A stretch of DNA of 64,000 bases from Mesorhizobium qingshengii (GCF_900103325.1 NZ_FMXM01000016.1:1-64000); one strand, 5' to 3'. Numbered from the stretch's first letter, positions 42,744 through 52,256 are shown. Numbers and translations are program-made. Notes: a model not told the origin generated them from the letters alone.

Positions 42744-44771
42744 ATGCGAGCATTGTCGCGAAGGACGTTTGCCCAGGGAACCCTCCTAAGCCTGTTACAC
42801 GGGTTGGGCGTTTGCGAGCCAGCTGGCGCGCATGATCAACCAGCCGGCGCGCGCGATCAACCAGGCGATGGCGTGATATTGGTGGCGGGAGGCAGACCGG
42901 CCTTCACACTTGTCACATCGGACAGGCCGAATGATTCCGTACGGTATGCCGCCGCGGAATTCGGCTGGCATATTCAGAAAGCGACCGGCTTCCAACCTGC
43001 CATAGTGAAGGAGAGCAACGTAAGTTCGGCTAGCCTGGACAAAGCCCACATCTTTCTGGGCGATACCCATTTTGCCCGAAAGGCCGGCATCAATTTTGAC
43101 GCTTTGGGGCCGGAGTCGTGCGCTATTCGGACCATCGGCCGCCACCTGTGTATCGCAGGACACGACACGACCGGCAGCCCTCTCGATGAAAGCACGTCCG
43201 CGGGAACACTTTTCGGCGCATACGAGCTTCTCGATCGCTACTTCGCGGTTCGATGGCTATGGCCAGGCGAACTGGGAACGTTTGTTCCAAGAGCAGAGTC
43301 GGTAGTGGTCCCTGCTCAAGATTGTGTCGTAACGCCTCGGTTCGTGCAGCGTCATGTGCGCTCAGCCGCGGGCTTGAGGGCTAAGGATCATCCCGAAATG
43401 GGCTTCACCGCCGCTGCGGCTGAAGAATACATGAGCGCACAGGCTGCGTTTCTGCGCCGCAACCGCATGGGCCGCCGAATCCCGGCGAACTACGGGCATG
43501 CCTTCGTCAATTGGTGGCAACAGTATGGCGGAGAGCATCCCGAATGGTTTCAGTTGGTCAACGGCAAACGGGGACCTTCGAGGCCCTGGGGGCGCTTCTC
43601 GATGTGCATTTCCAATCCGGGCCTGCGCGAAGAGATTGTCTCACAGTGGCGCCAGCATGGAAGCGCGCCCCTGGAACACCCTCCAATTTTCGTGAACGCG
43701 GTTGAGAATGACATCCCTGGCCAATGCGAGTGCGACGCGTGCAAGGCGCTGGATGGGCCTGAGCCGCCGAACTATCGAGAGTTCATTCCGTCAAAGTCGA
43801 AGATCGCCGGCAAGCCTTTCGTGTCCGACCGGTACGCGCGTTCATGGCAAGCGATCCAGCAGATCGCCGCGAAATACAATTCGAACGCGGTCGTCGTGGG
43901 CTACGCTTATATGAACTACTTCGCCGCGCCGACCACCGGCATAAAGCTGGGCTCGAATGTCATAATCGGTTTCTGCCCGTCATCCTGGTTTTATCCAAGA
44001 AGTCATGAAGAGCAAGGTTGGATCAAGGATCAGTGGCAAGGATGGGCGGAGACGGATGCAAGCCTTCTCATGAGGACGAACTACTTTCTTGATGGCTATT
44101 GCATGCCACATATCTTTACAGGCCAATTCTCCGACGAATTCCAAAAAGCATCAAGTAACGGAATGATCGGGACTGATTTTGATTCCCTGACCGGTCATTG
44201 GGCGACACAAGGTCCAAATATCTATCTGTTGATGCGCCTGCAGATCCATCCAGATGTATCCGCCAGCTCGATCTTGTCAGAATATTATTCGGCCTTCGGA
44301 CCCGCGGCGGATGACGTAAAGAAATATTTCGATTTCTGGGAGGCGTATACGTCGAATGGGCGCTCACGGCTGCATGACACGTTCGAGGCCCTTGGGGCCT
44401 CCCGTTGGCGAAGCTGGGCGAAAGCTGCGCATGTGATCTATCCGGAGGAGAGTTTCGCGCCAGCCGAAGCCCTGCTCGACAGTGCGGTCTCCTCTGCGAA
44501 GGGAGACCAGGAAGCCTCCATGCGGGTGAATTTCCTGCAATTGGGACTGCAGCACGCGAAGCTATGCTCGCAAGCCGCCAGCAAACTTACGCTCGGTGAT
44601 CCAGAATCCAGCTACGAGCGGGGCGGGGCGGAACTGCAAGCGCTGCTGGAATTTCGACGCACGCACGAGCGTATGTGGATATCCAATTTGAATCATTGTG
44701 CGTGGGTCGAGAGCAGCAGTTGGACCCTTCCAGGCGCCGCGGCTCAATCGCAGGACCCCGGTCCAGAATGA
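42744..44771 (+). CDS. DUF4838 (alpha-glucuronidase-related) exported protein
   Basis: A 675-residue protein. The N-terminus MRALSRRTFAQGTLL carries an RR motif typical of Tat export. Residues ~40-180 resemble the N-terminal domain of GH67-type alpha-glucuronidases, with SAGTLFGAYELLDRYFAVRW. The central domain matches DUF4838: HPEWFQLVNGKRGP, then NAVENDIPGQCECDACKAL with Cys328, Cys330 and Cys333 as a likely metal-binding cluster. Such proteins are thought to be glycoside hydrolase-like, but no activity is established. A uronic-acid-containing polymer is made nearby, so a glucuronidase-like role is plausible. Flanked by the two decapeptide-repeat genes. The start has a weak ribosome site. 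Confidence 0.8.
   Translation: MRALSRRTFAQGTLLSLLHGLGVCEPAGAHDQPAGARDQPGDGVILVAGGRPAFTLVTSDRPNDSVRYAAAEFGWHIQKATGFQPAIVKESNVSSASLDKAHIFLGDTHFARKAGINFDALGPESCAIRTIGRHLCIAGHDTTGSPLDESTSAGTLFGAYELLDRYFAVRWLWPGELGTFVPRAESVVVPAQDCVVTPRFVQRHVRSAAGLRAKDHPEMGFTAAAAEEYMSAQAAFLRRNRMGRRIPANYGHAFVNWWQQYGGEHPEWFQLVNGKRGPSRPWGRFSMCISNPGLREEIVSQWRQHGSAPLEHPPIFVNAVENDIPGQCECDACKALDGPEPPNYREFIPSKSKIAGKPFVSDRYARSWQAIQQIAAKYNSNAVVVGYAYMNYFAAPTTGIKLGSNVIIGFCPSSWFYPRSHEEQGWIKDQWQGWAETDASLLMRTNYFLDGYCMPHIFTGQFSDEFQKASSNGMIGTDFDSLTGHWATQGPNIYLLMRLQIHPDVSASSILSEYYSAFGPAADDVKKYFDFWEAYTSNGRSRLHDTFEALGASRWRSWAKAAHVIYPEESFAPAEALLDSAVSSAKGDQEASMRVNFLQLGLQHAKLCSQAASKLTLGDPESSYERGGAELQALLEFRRTHERMWISNLNHCAWVESSSWTLPGAAAQSQDPGPE
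42820..42861 (+). repeat. 21-base tandem duplication inside the DUF4838 signal-peptide region
   Basis: Two 21-base units (42820-42840 and 42841-42861) with two differences encode PAGAHDQ and PAGARDQ in the linker after the signal peptide. It keeps frame and lies outside the folded domain, so it is probably neutral. Confidence 0.8.
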
Positions 44772-45103
44772 TCTTCGTCAGTGAATTGGCGGCGAAGATG
44801 CCAGCCGGGTTGTCAGTCATCCCTGCATCTGGCAACGCCAAAGGCGTTCGGCGCAGTGTCGATCGCGCTGATCGGTCCAGCCTTCCGCAACCGAGCCATG
44901 ACAATCACTGTTCGATTGGGATCCTCATCCTGAATAGGTGGCCGAAGCCCTTAAGCCCCCTCAGGCCCTTTGAACCCGCCCCCCTTGAGGGCGCCAGCCC
45001 TGAATCGTGCGCGGCGGCACTCTCGCACGCGGTGAAAGCACCCTTGCCAGCATTGACGCCAGCAGGGGTGCGCTTCCTGTCTTGGCAGAAACTACAAGGA
45101 CTA
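44772..45103. other. Convergent intergenic region
   Basis: About 330 bases between the ends of the DUF4838 gene and the second decapeptide-repeat gene. No gene is supported. CCCTCA and TGAGGG arms about 22 bases apart (near 44960-44990) could form a weak hairpin. Confidence 0.4.
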
Positions 45104-45352
45104 TCAGCCGCCCTTGCCGCTCTTACCGCCACCTTCCCCGGCGCCGCCGGCTTTGCCGCCGGTTTCGCCAGCACCACCGGCTTTGCCACCGGTTTCGCCA
45201 GCGCCACCGGCTTTGCCACCGGTTTCCCCGGCGGCACCCGACTTGCCCGCCTCGACGGACGGAACCTTGACCAAAGACTCAGCAAAGCTGGCCGTCGAGA
45301 AGGAAGCGACAGACGCGGCGAGAGAAATTGCGGTAAGAATGCGAATGATCAT
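45104..45352 (-). CDS. Secreted decapeptide-repeat protein, short paralogue
   Basis: An 82-residue protein from ATG 45352 with ggagg 7 bases upstream. Residues 1-~24 are a signal peptide (LTAISLAASVASFSTASFA). A linker with LVKVPSVEAGKSG is followed by three exact ETGGKAGGAG units (residues 43-72) and a decayed fourth (EGGGKSGKGG). The VKV linker and the repeat match the protein at 41096, so the two are paralogues that differ in repeat number (10 versus 3-4). Transcribed toward the DUF4838 gene. Function unknown. Confidence 0.78.
   Translation of the reverse strand: MIIRILTAISLAASVASFSTASFAESLVKVPSVEAGKSGAAGETGGKAGGAGETGGKAGGAGETGGKAGGAGEGGGKSGKGG
45107..45226 (-). repeat. 30-base tandem units of the short repeat paralogue
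   Basis: Three full 30-base units and one degenerate unit, encoding the same decapeptide as the array at 41219-41518. Confidence 0.9.
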
Positions 45353-46134
45353 GATAGGCCTCCATAGCTGGGCGACAATCAGCCCCCGAGAATCTTGTGG
45401 TGTATTTTCCGGGGAAGATCGAGTCTTGTTCGAGACCGAGGTTATCAGACCGTTTTATAATTGATGAAACAAATTTTAGACGAAAATTTATTTACTCCCT
45501 CTTTGAGATATGAATATTAGCTATATCTGAGATATCGATTTAAAATTTGCGACTCAATGTGACAGACGGCAACAGTCGTCTGCATCGACAGCGATGGCCA
45601 GAGGTCTAGCGCGCCTCGCTGCAAAGTAGAAACTAGCCTATCTATTATGAATTTCCGAGGCTGCAGTCATCGAGGCGGCTTGACTGTTCGCTGCATTCTT
45701 GCTCCGCGTCTGACAACGCCTGGAGTTCACCAGCAACGATTTGTTAACCATCTGACAAGGTGTTGGTCCTTGCGTAGCCACGCAGCGCTCGACGTGGCGC
45801 TTTCCATCAGGATGCAAGCTCAGTTGAGGGCGTATGGTTCCGAAGGAGCGCGCCCGATAACTGTGGGATGATCGGGATTGATCTCGCCAGCCCGTCGATG
45901 GCCGCGCCGTCATCGACGAAGCCGCCATCAAGGCTGCCTGACAATGTGAAGTTCTTCATAGGCGGAAGAAGCCGCGCGCTACATCCTTGAAGGACGTTAG
46001 GGTGAGACAGAAAAAATGGTGGCGGCTAAGAAGGACCGAGAGCGCATCGCTTTCGCGTCGGCGGAGTGTGGTTTTTGCCAAATTGTGAAGCGGCATTGCC
46101 GGTTCGAGGGACACCGAGCTGGGCCGGCGCCATA
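45353..46134. other. AT-rich promoter region and gene-poor stretch
   Basis: About 780 bases. The first 200 bases, upstream of the short repeat gene, are strikingly AT-rich for this genome and contain AGATAT and ATATCT arms (45506-45511, 45523-45528), followed by another AGATATC. The rest holds only overlapping short frames without features. It resembles the AT-rich region upstream of the long repeat gene. Confidence 0.5.
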
Positions 46135-46326
46135 ATGTATCGAAAGGGCGAAGAACTGTGTGATTGGGCGAGTGCCCAGGGCATCACGATCTATCAGCGT
46201 TCAAAGACCGTGTGGATTGCGGCAGGAAGCTATCGGGGCCGCGAGTTCGAAGTGAAGGGACGTTCCGCCGCAATCGCGCTTGCATTGTGGATGGAAGCCA
46301 CCCGATATGTGGGTCCACGGTTTTAA
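46135..46326 (+). CDS. Small conserved protein (63 residues), paralogue 2
   Basis: ATG 46135 gives exactly 63 residues, the same length as the protein at 41769-41960. The shared core is IYQRSKTVWIAAGSYRGR, EVKGRS and IALALWMEATRY; 42 of 63 aligned positions are identical by eye. The frame is open to 46066, but the added residues have no counterpart in the paralogue, so the shorter start is preferred. No known family. The pair conserves many third-position changes without changing the protein core, consistent with selection. Confidence 0.72.
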   Translation: MYRKGEELCDWASAQGITIYQRSKTVWIAAGSYRGREFEVKGRSAAIALALWMEATRYVGPRF

Positions 46327-46736
46327 GGCAGGGGAATCCGCGGGCGGGCACCCGTGAACTCCGAAAATTCGCCACCCAAGAAGAATTAAGCCACGGTCCG
46401 GCGCACCGGCGTGACCCGGTTGCGCTCTGGCATCAACGACGTGCGCCGAGCTTCTTGCTTTCTCGCAGATAGATAGATGTCGGTCTGTTCGCATATGGCA
46501 TACGAGAGCCGCACTGGCGCACGGTGCTGACGACCAAGGAAAGGCACTAGCGCTATCTGCCACCTGGCGGCCAGCGCGGCACCTATCGACAGTTGCCTGA
46601 AACCCGCGCTGGCCTTCGGCGGGATTGGGCTCCGCCGCCGTGTAAAATTAGTTGATTCTAAATAAATGCAAAATAGTGCGATCGCGGAAGGACCGCGCCA
46701 ACCGCACGTCGTACCATTGTCGGTGGGCAGCTAGCG
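46327..46736. other. Gene-poor region
   Basis: About 410 bases. No frame with family character, no hairpin with T-run and no IS ends were seen. It may contain decayed sequence. Confidence 0.4.
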
Positions 46737-46964
46737 TCAGTGGGGTCGAGAGTGCGCTATCCCAGATATGCGAACGGCAAGCGCATCCAATCGGTTGTCA
46801 TAGATACGCGTCAGCACGCTTTCCGCGGCGTTTGCCCGCTGGGATGTGCAACCAAGCAGGTCACGCCCTCCCAAGCTTGCCGGAGCATCGGTGATGCGGT
46901 CCCAAACCGCCCAGGTTCCGCCTGCCTCCATGTGACAATAAAATCTGTGTTGGTGATTTTCCAT
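46737..46964 (-). CDS. Small hypothetical protein (75 residues)
   Basis: Starts MENHQHRFYCHMEAGGTWAV and continues with WDRITDAPASLGGRDLLG and AESVLTRIYDNRLDALA. Balanced composition with Trp, Tyr, His and Cys, soluble, and its pattern (T-W-x-V-W-D-R) resembles small rhizobial proteins of unknown function. No domain is recognised. The start ATG at 46964 lacks a strong ribosome site. Confidence 0.5.
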   Translation of the reverse strand: MENHQHRFYCHMEAGGTWAVWDRITDAPASLGGRDLLGCTSQRANAAESVLTRIYDNRLDALAVRISGIAHSRPH

Positions 46965-47234
46965 GAATGGGAAACGTTCGACGCCCGCTTTGGGTCCATG
47001 CCGATGGCGACGTGGTTAACCTCACAACGACGGTTTTGACAGGGGGCAGCCCAAAGTGGGTAGGCGCCGACCGGGATGAGGTGTTGTGTCTCCTTGTTGT
47101 CTTTCGGGCGGCGCCATCTGCAAAGAGCCTGAAAAGGTCGGACCCTCGAAGCGCCGCCTCAAAAACACATTTGCTTTAATCGGTCGCGCCGTTGCCCTAC
47201 AGTTGTCCATGTCACAACAACACTGGGAAGCCGC

Positions 47235-47921
47235 ATGCCAACCGCCAGCGCGAACGACAGAAATAATCTGCCGCGCCCGGCGCGGATCGATCCGCGCCAG
47301 TTCGATCTTCTTTTCGCTGGTTGCAAACTCGAACGCTACGCCGCCGGCCAGCACTTGTTTGTCCAGGAAGATGCCGCCGACCGCATCTACGGTGTGATGA
47401 AGGGCACGGTGGAAATCTCGCTCTATTCGCCTGGCGGCCAAAAGCTGGTGGCCAATATCGAGCTGTCGCGCAGCCTGGTCGGAGAGATCGGAGCACTTGA
47501 CGGACGCCCGCGCACGGCCACCGCGATCTGTCTTACCGCATGTGAGCTGGTTTCGCTCAGCCGAACACAACTGTTTGATCGAATTGAGAAAAACCCATCT
47601 CTGGCGCGCGCCATGATCGAACTTTTGTGCGCGCGGCTGCGCTGGGTCAGTGGCGAACTCGGGGATCAGGCCTTCTTCGGCATCGAAGCGAGGCTGGCAA
47701 AACGGCTGGTCTTTCTGGGCGGCATCTTGGCCGACGGCGCAGGCTGGATACCGATCTCGCAGTCGGAACTGGGCGAGTTCCTTGGCGCCACGCGCGAGTC
47801 GGTCAACAAGACGCTCAACGACTGGCGCAACCGGCAGATCATTGCCATCAAGCGCGGCGGCTTGCGCATAGCCGACGCCGGCGCGCTTCGCCATATCGCC
47901 GAGTCGCAGGACGACGACTGA
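47235..47921 (+). CDS. Crp-type (cyclic-nucleotide-binding) transcriptional regulator
   Basis: A 228-residue Crp/Fnr-family protein. The beta-roll keeps the full phosphate-binding cassette VGEIGALDGRPRTATAI (residues 82-98), with Glu84 and Arg93-Thr94 where Crp binds cAMP. The recognition helix is SQSELGEFLGATRESVNKTL; Arg187, Glu188 and Lys192 correspond to Arg180, Glu181 and Arg185 of E. coli Crp, which read TGTGA. It converges with the P450-DyP gene (21 bases apart), whose upstream region holds a perfect TGTGA-N6-TCACA site, and an adenylate cyclase gene lies beyond. A GTTGT-N7-ACAAC repeat at 47202-47218 precedes its own start. Confidence 0.9.
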   Translation: MPTASANDRNNLPRPARIDPRQFDLLFAGCKLERYAAGQHLFVQEDAADRIYGVMKGTVEISLYSPGGQKLVANIELSRSLVGEIGALDGRPRTATAICLTACELVSLSRTQLFDRIEKNPSLARAMIELLCARLRWVSGELGDQAFFGIEARLAKRLVFLGGILADGAGWIPISQSELGEFLGATRESVNKTLNDWRNRQIIAIKRGGLRIADAGALRHIAESQDDD

Positions 47922-47942
47922 CCGCGCAGGCGCCGGGGCGAA

Positions 47943-50900
47943 TCAGAGTCGCGAAATCAGAAAGCGCAATGCTGACCGGCTCGGCATGAAGAAATATCCG
48001 CCTCCCCGGGTGGTAACGAATTGCGGGATGCCTTTCAGCACCGTGACCTTCTCCCAGGATGGTATGGTGAACCTGCCGGCGCCGTCGCGCGAACCGATCG
48101 TCGGGTCCTTTTCGGCAACAAGCCCCTGGAATGAGGTCGACGACACCCAGGTTTGCTGGATGAATTCATACTGCCGCTCGATATCGGCGTTGAGACACAT
48201 GAAGAGCAGTCCTTTTTCGACCTTGCGGCCCTTCTTGTCTTGCTTCTGGTAGCTGCGGCCCACCCTGATGATCCGGTGGCGCTTGCCGATCCTGATCTGC
48301 GTTTCGCGGTCCTCGCCCAGCGAATCGCGGGGGTTCGACCGCCGGACATGGGAGCCAAGCGGGCAGCGATGCCCCTGGGGATCCTCGACGCCAAAAGCAA
48401 AATCATTATCGGCACTGCGACCCGGGCGGCCGTCGGGATTGCGCACCAGCGAGGTGCCGTCGGGCCAACGGCCGAGCATCTTGGCGGCGACCCAGCGCGG
48501 GGTAATCGCCGGGTTGTCGGTTTCGCTGGCCGCCTGCATAGCTGCCGCCTTGCAATAGTCGTGGAAGGTGTCGACGTGTTGCTCGAACTGGCGCACGACG
48601 AGGAAGGTGCCGTTGCGGCCAAAGTCGCGCGGCGGCGGCGGCAGACCTGGTATCTGCCGGTTGCGGCGCACTGACGACAGGATGCCGGTCCGGTCGAGCG
48701 ACGCGTCGACGGAGGGCGACGCCGGATAGAAACCATGCTCGTCGCGATAGCCGAACAGAAACTCGCCAGGCGCGACAAGATGCATGGGCGCCGCACCGAT
48801 GTTGGCGCGGGCGGTTCCCCTGACGATCGGCTGCGAGACGCCGTCGACGAAGCCGAAATGCTCGACAGCGCGCTTGCCGTCGCGGTTTACCGCCAGCGGC
48901 AGTTCCGAGACGAGGTTCATGCCCGCGGCCGTCATCTTTCTCTTTGCGGTACCGATCTCGGTCTTCAGCTTCTCCGGACTTTCGGCGTAGCAAACTACCA
49001 CCACATCAACAGGTTTCTGCGGCGAACCCCATTGCCACTTTTGGGGCACGCTTTCGCCGAGATCGTCCAGAATGCGGCTGCGCTCGGGATTGCCCATGCC
49101 ATGGCGAAAGGCGACGGGGAATGTGTCAAGCGGGTTGTCGTCGACGCCGCCTTCCAATCCGAGACGGCGAAGGCCATCGGGACCGAACGCAACGGTCATC
49201 GCCCGCGCAGGCGGCACGCCGTCCCCGAAGCTGGTGTGCTCGACGATGAATTCCAGCCAGGCCTTGCGCCTAGCCCTGGAAAGGCTTTCCGGCACGGCGA
49301 TCGCCAGCATGTGGGCATGACCTAGCGATCCGAACGGGCCGAAGAACAAGGACTGGATCTCGCCGGTTTCCAGTTGTTCGACGGGCAACGGTGAGGCCGC
49401 CGCGGGGCCGACGGCCTCCGCCTTCCTGGCCTGCGGGCGCGGCAACGATCCGAACAGGCTCAACCAGTCGCGCGCCTCATGGCCCGTTGCAGAGGCGATC
49501 CCGCGCCTGATCCTGGAATTGGCTCGGATGCGCGTCGTGTTGAGACCAGGATAGGCCGAATACCAGAACAGGGTCGGTATCTGCTGCCGGCGCGCCCAGC
49601 GCTTGAAACGGTCGCCGTCGCGCGCGCCGTCGAGGAAGAGCCAGCGTGTGCGCGGATAGCCCTCGGTGTTGCTCCATACGCCGGTCAGGCCGGCAGCAGC
49701 CTTGGCGATGAAATCCTCGAGATAGCTTTCCCAGCTGCCACCATAGTTTGAGAAGAACATCAGCCTGTTGGTGCCGGGCAAAAGCACCCAGCGGGCGAAG
49801 TGGATGGTGTTGATGGTGGCAAGGAACCCCGGCTTGAAGACCTTCTGCGCCGAGATCGAGATCAGGTAGAACGACAGCCTGAGCGCCAGCCTCCGCAACG
49901 TTCCAACCTTCATCGTCGAGATCGCCGTCAGATGGTTCTGGGCTTGCCCAGGCTGGTCCTCGTGGGCCAGGATCTTGTCGAGGGCGCCGAGGTCGACCGG
50001 CGTGCTGTGCGGGCGATCAATGTCTTCCATGCGCCGCAAGGCGAGAAAGCACAGGCCGAGGATCAGCGCTGCCAGCGCCAGAATTCCAAGCACGGTCAGC
50101 AGAAGCGCCGTGCCGGCTATGACAATGTTGCCAAAGGTGACGCCGGCCGGATCGCCGAACACCAGCACATAGGTCATCCGCCAGCAGGCGAGCACCAGCA
50201 CGGCGACGGTGGCCAGCACGGCCGGCGCCAGCAGCGTCGTCGTTATGGCTTGCCACCATTTTCCGGGTGGCCGTTCGAGCAGGCTTTCGGCGGGCTCGAA
50301 TGCCCAGTCGAACTTTCCCAGGGACCGGACGTGCCGGCGGGCTTCGTCAAGCACGGCGGCCGCCCCGCCATTGGTGGCGCGCGGCTGCTCGACCACGGGC
50401 CGAACCGCATCGGCAAGCTCGGCTTCTGCCAGGATGCGCTGCACCGAATGGCCCGGTGTGCCGGAAAAGACCAGTCCGGCGTTGCTGCCGAAAGACGGTG
50501 ATATCTCGAGACTGTGCTTGCGCAGGAAATTGTCCAGCGCATCGCCGTCACGCAGGTCGCACACGTCCTTGAAGATCGGCTGCAGCCTATGTCCGATGGC
50601 ATGCGTAATGGCGTTGATGGCGTCTTCGGTGCTGCCGTCGCCAGAGATTTCGAGAACAAGCGCTCCCGCCTCACCGCCGGAGGCGTCGTCGGCCTCACCA
50701 GTGGCAACAACAGCCAGGCTGGCGAAATGGATGGTGCCGGCGGTATCGAGCGCGGCGCGAACCTCGTCGCTGGTCGGGTTGCCGAGCGCGGCGACCCTGT
50801 CGCGGATGGCGTCCAGTGACGCAGCCCGGGTGATCGGGCAGACCACCGTCACCATCGAATGGGTGACCGTGCTGCAAAGGGCGGGCCGATCGAAATCGAC

Positions 50901-52178
50901 CTTGAGGCTGTCCGGGTAAGCGCCGACCTGCGTCATCCTCCCGGCTTTGCCGCGCGCGCGGCGGACATTGTGCTTCTGGAACAGGGCGCGAAGACTTTCG
51001 CCGATCTGGATCCTGGCGATTTCAGCGCCGATGCACTGATGAATACCGTACCCGAAGACCAGGTAGTCGCGATGCGGGCGCGACGTGTCGAAGCGGTTGG
51101 GACTTTGCACCGCCTCAGGATCGAACATCGCCGACAGCGTTGATGGCATGACCACTGTTCCGGCCTTCACCAAGCGCTCGCGGCGCGTGCCCCTGGCGAT
51201 GGTTGCGTCGCGCGCGGTGTAGCGCCAGGGACCAACCCAGATCGGCTTGAAGCGCATGGCTTCCAAAATCGCCTTGTCCAGCCTGCCTGTGTCGTTGCTG
51301 GCCAGGGCCGCATCGACAGCTTGCCGCGCATCGGACCGGGACAGGATCACGTCGAGGCAGTTGCTGCCGGCGAGCACATTGGTTGGAACAAAGCCGGTGA
51401 TCATGCCAAGCATGATCGAATGAATGTCGGGCAGCGACAGGCGATCCTGATCCAGCAGGCGGACCAGCCTTGCCAGCGGCTGCTCATCCTTGGCCCCCCT
51501 CTCCTGGATCGCGCCGATGGAGCGGTCGATGACTTTGATCAGCCGGTCGCCGGCCACCACCGCGAGCTGGCGCGTGGCGGGGCTCGCCGTCGGATCCGAA
51601 AAAAATAGCGCGCTCAATGCTATGGCCCAATCGGCGAACTCGGATTCGTCGTCGATCTCAAGACCGAAATAATCGCGGCAGATGCGCACCGGAACGATCT
51701 TCATCAGGTCCGCGATGGCGTTGAAGCCGGGGCCGGCGCGCGTCATGATTTCTTGTGAATGCCGCGCGGCAATCGGTCTGACCAGGGCCTCGATTTCCGC
51801 CGGTGGGAAAGCGCTCAATACCGACGATTTCATGCGCCGATAGTCGGCGCCGTCTTGCATGCCGAGAATGAAGTTCGATCCGCGCGCCAGCTCGGTCATC
51901 TCCGGCCCGTAAGGCGTCTCGAATTCATCGCCGCGCTCCAATATGTCGCGAACGTCGGCATTCCTGGTCACGAGCAGGAAATTGCCTATGGCGAGATTGG
52001 GCCAGAACCGGCGCAGCAGCGCCAGCGCCCAGCGCGGATCATTGAAGAGAAAGCCAGCGATGCGCGACGCAACGCCCTTGGAGCGGAGACGCCCCAAGTC
52101 GAATGGCGGCATTTCAGACAGCGGACGCTGGCTCTTCTCTGCCGCGCGGATGGCATCGAAATACTTTATCCTGATCAT
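47943..52178 (-). CDS. Cytochrome P450 - membrane segment - DyP-type peroxidase fusion
   Basis: A single 1411-residue frame. Residues 1-~430 are a cytochrome P450: K-helix EAMR (306-309) and heme loop FGYGIHQCIG with Cys382; the I-helix reads GMITGFVPTN rather than the usual A/GGxDT. Residues ~437-600 look like a ferredoxin-like alpha/beta region. Two membrane segments are at ~648-674 and ~683-713. Residues ~760-895 (IHFARWVLLPGTNRLMFFSN, WSNTEGYPRTRWLFLDGA) are of a kind seen next to DyP domains. Residues ~935-1411 are a DyP-type heme peroxidase with GFVDG (1109-1113) and proximal His1277 in GSHVRRSNPRD. Two heme enzymes on one membrane-anchored chain suggest linked oxidation of a hydrophobic substrate. 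Substrate unknown. Confidence 0.88.
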   Translation of the reverse strand: MIRIKYFDAIRAAEKSQRPLSEMPPFDLGRLRSKGVASRIAGFLFNDPRWALALLRRFWPNLAIGNFLLVTRNADVRDILERGDEFETPYGPEMTELARGSNFILGMQDGADYRRMKSSVLSAFPPAEIEALVRPIAARHSQEIMTRAGPGFNAIADLMKIVPVRICRDYFGLEIDDESEFADWAIALSALFFSDPTASPATRQLAVVAGDRLIKVIDRSIGAIQERGAKDEQPLARLVRLLDQDRLSLPDIHSIMLGMITGFVPTNVLAGSNCLDVILSRSDARQAVDAALASNDTGRLDKAILEAMRFKPIWVGPWRYTARDATIARGTRRERLVKAGTVVMPSTLSAMFDPEAVQSPNRFDTSRPHRDYLVFGYGIHQCIGAEIARIQIGESLRALFQKHNVRRARGKAGRMTQVGAYPDSLKVDFDRPALCSTVTHSMVTVVCPITRAASLDAIRDRVAALGNPTSDEVRAALDTAGTIHFASLAVVATGEADDASGGEAGALVLEISGDGSTEDAINAITHAIGHRLQPIFKDVCDLRDGDALDNFLRKHSLEISPSFGSNAGLVFSGTPGHSVQRILAEAELADAVRPVVEQPRATNGGAAAVLDEARRHVRSLGKFDWAFEPAESLLERPPGKWWQAITTTLLAPAVLATVAVLVLACWRMTYVLVFGDPAGVTFGNIVIAGTALLLTVLGILALAALILGLCFLALRRMEDIDRPHSTPVDLGALDKILAHEDQPGQAQNHLTAISTMKVGTLRRLALRLSFYLISISAQKVFKPGFLATINTIHFARWVLLPGTNRLMFFSNYGGSWESYLEDFIAKAAAGLTGVWSNTEGYPRTRWLFLDGARDGDRFKRWARRQQIPTLFWYSAYPGLNTTRIRANSRIRRGIASATGHEARDWLSLFGSLPRPQARKAEAVGPAAASPLPVEQLETGEIQSLFFGPFGSLGHAHMLAIAVPESLSRARRKAWLEFIVEHTSFGDGVPPARAMTVAFGPDGLRRLGLEGGVDDNPLDTFPVAFRHGMGNPERSRILDDLGESVPQKWQWGSPQKPVDVVVVCYAESPEKLKTEIGTAKRKMTAAGMNLVSELPLAVNRDGKRAVEHFGFVDGVSQPIVRGTARANIGAAPMHLVAPGEFLFGYRDEHGFYPASPSVDASLDRTGILSSVRRNRQIPGLPPPPRDFGRNGTFLVVRQFEQHVDTFHDYCKAAAMQAASETDNPAITPRWVAAKMLGRWPDGTSLVRNPDGRPGRSADNDFAFGVEDPQGHRCPLGSHVRRSNPRDSLGEDRETQIRIGKRHRIIRVGRSYQKQDKKGRKVEKGLLFMCLNADIERQYEFIQQTWVSSTSFQGLVAEKDPTIGSRDGAGRFTIPSWEKVTVLKGIPQFVTTRGGGYFFMPSRSALRFLISRL

Positions 52179-52256
52179 GCGCGTTCAGGCCCCCCGGCTG
52201 TCCACGTCATTGCGATGCCGGCTACCCATGGCCTAGGTTTGCAGCCGTCCCGCGTA

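Noticed and set aside
45114..45464. Plus-strand Pro-rich frame antisense to the short repeat gene
   Set aside because: Same effect as above: a mirror frame of the decapeptide array.
47202..47218. Second Crp box upstream of the Crp-type gene (GTTGT-N7-ACAAC)
   Set aside because: Only the right half resembles TCACA and the spacing does not fit TGTGA-N6-TCACA; kept as a note only.
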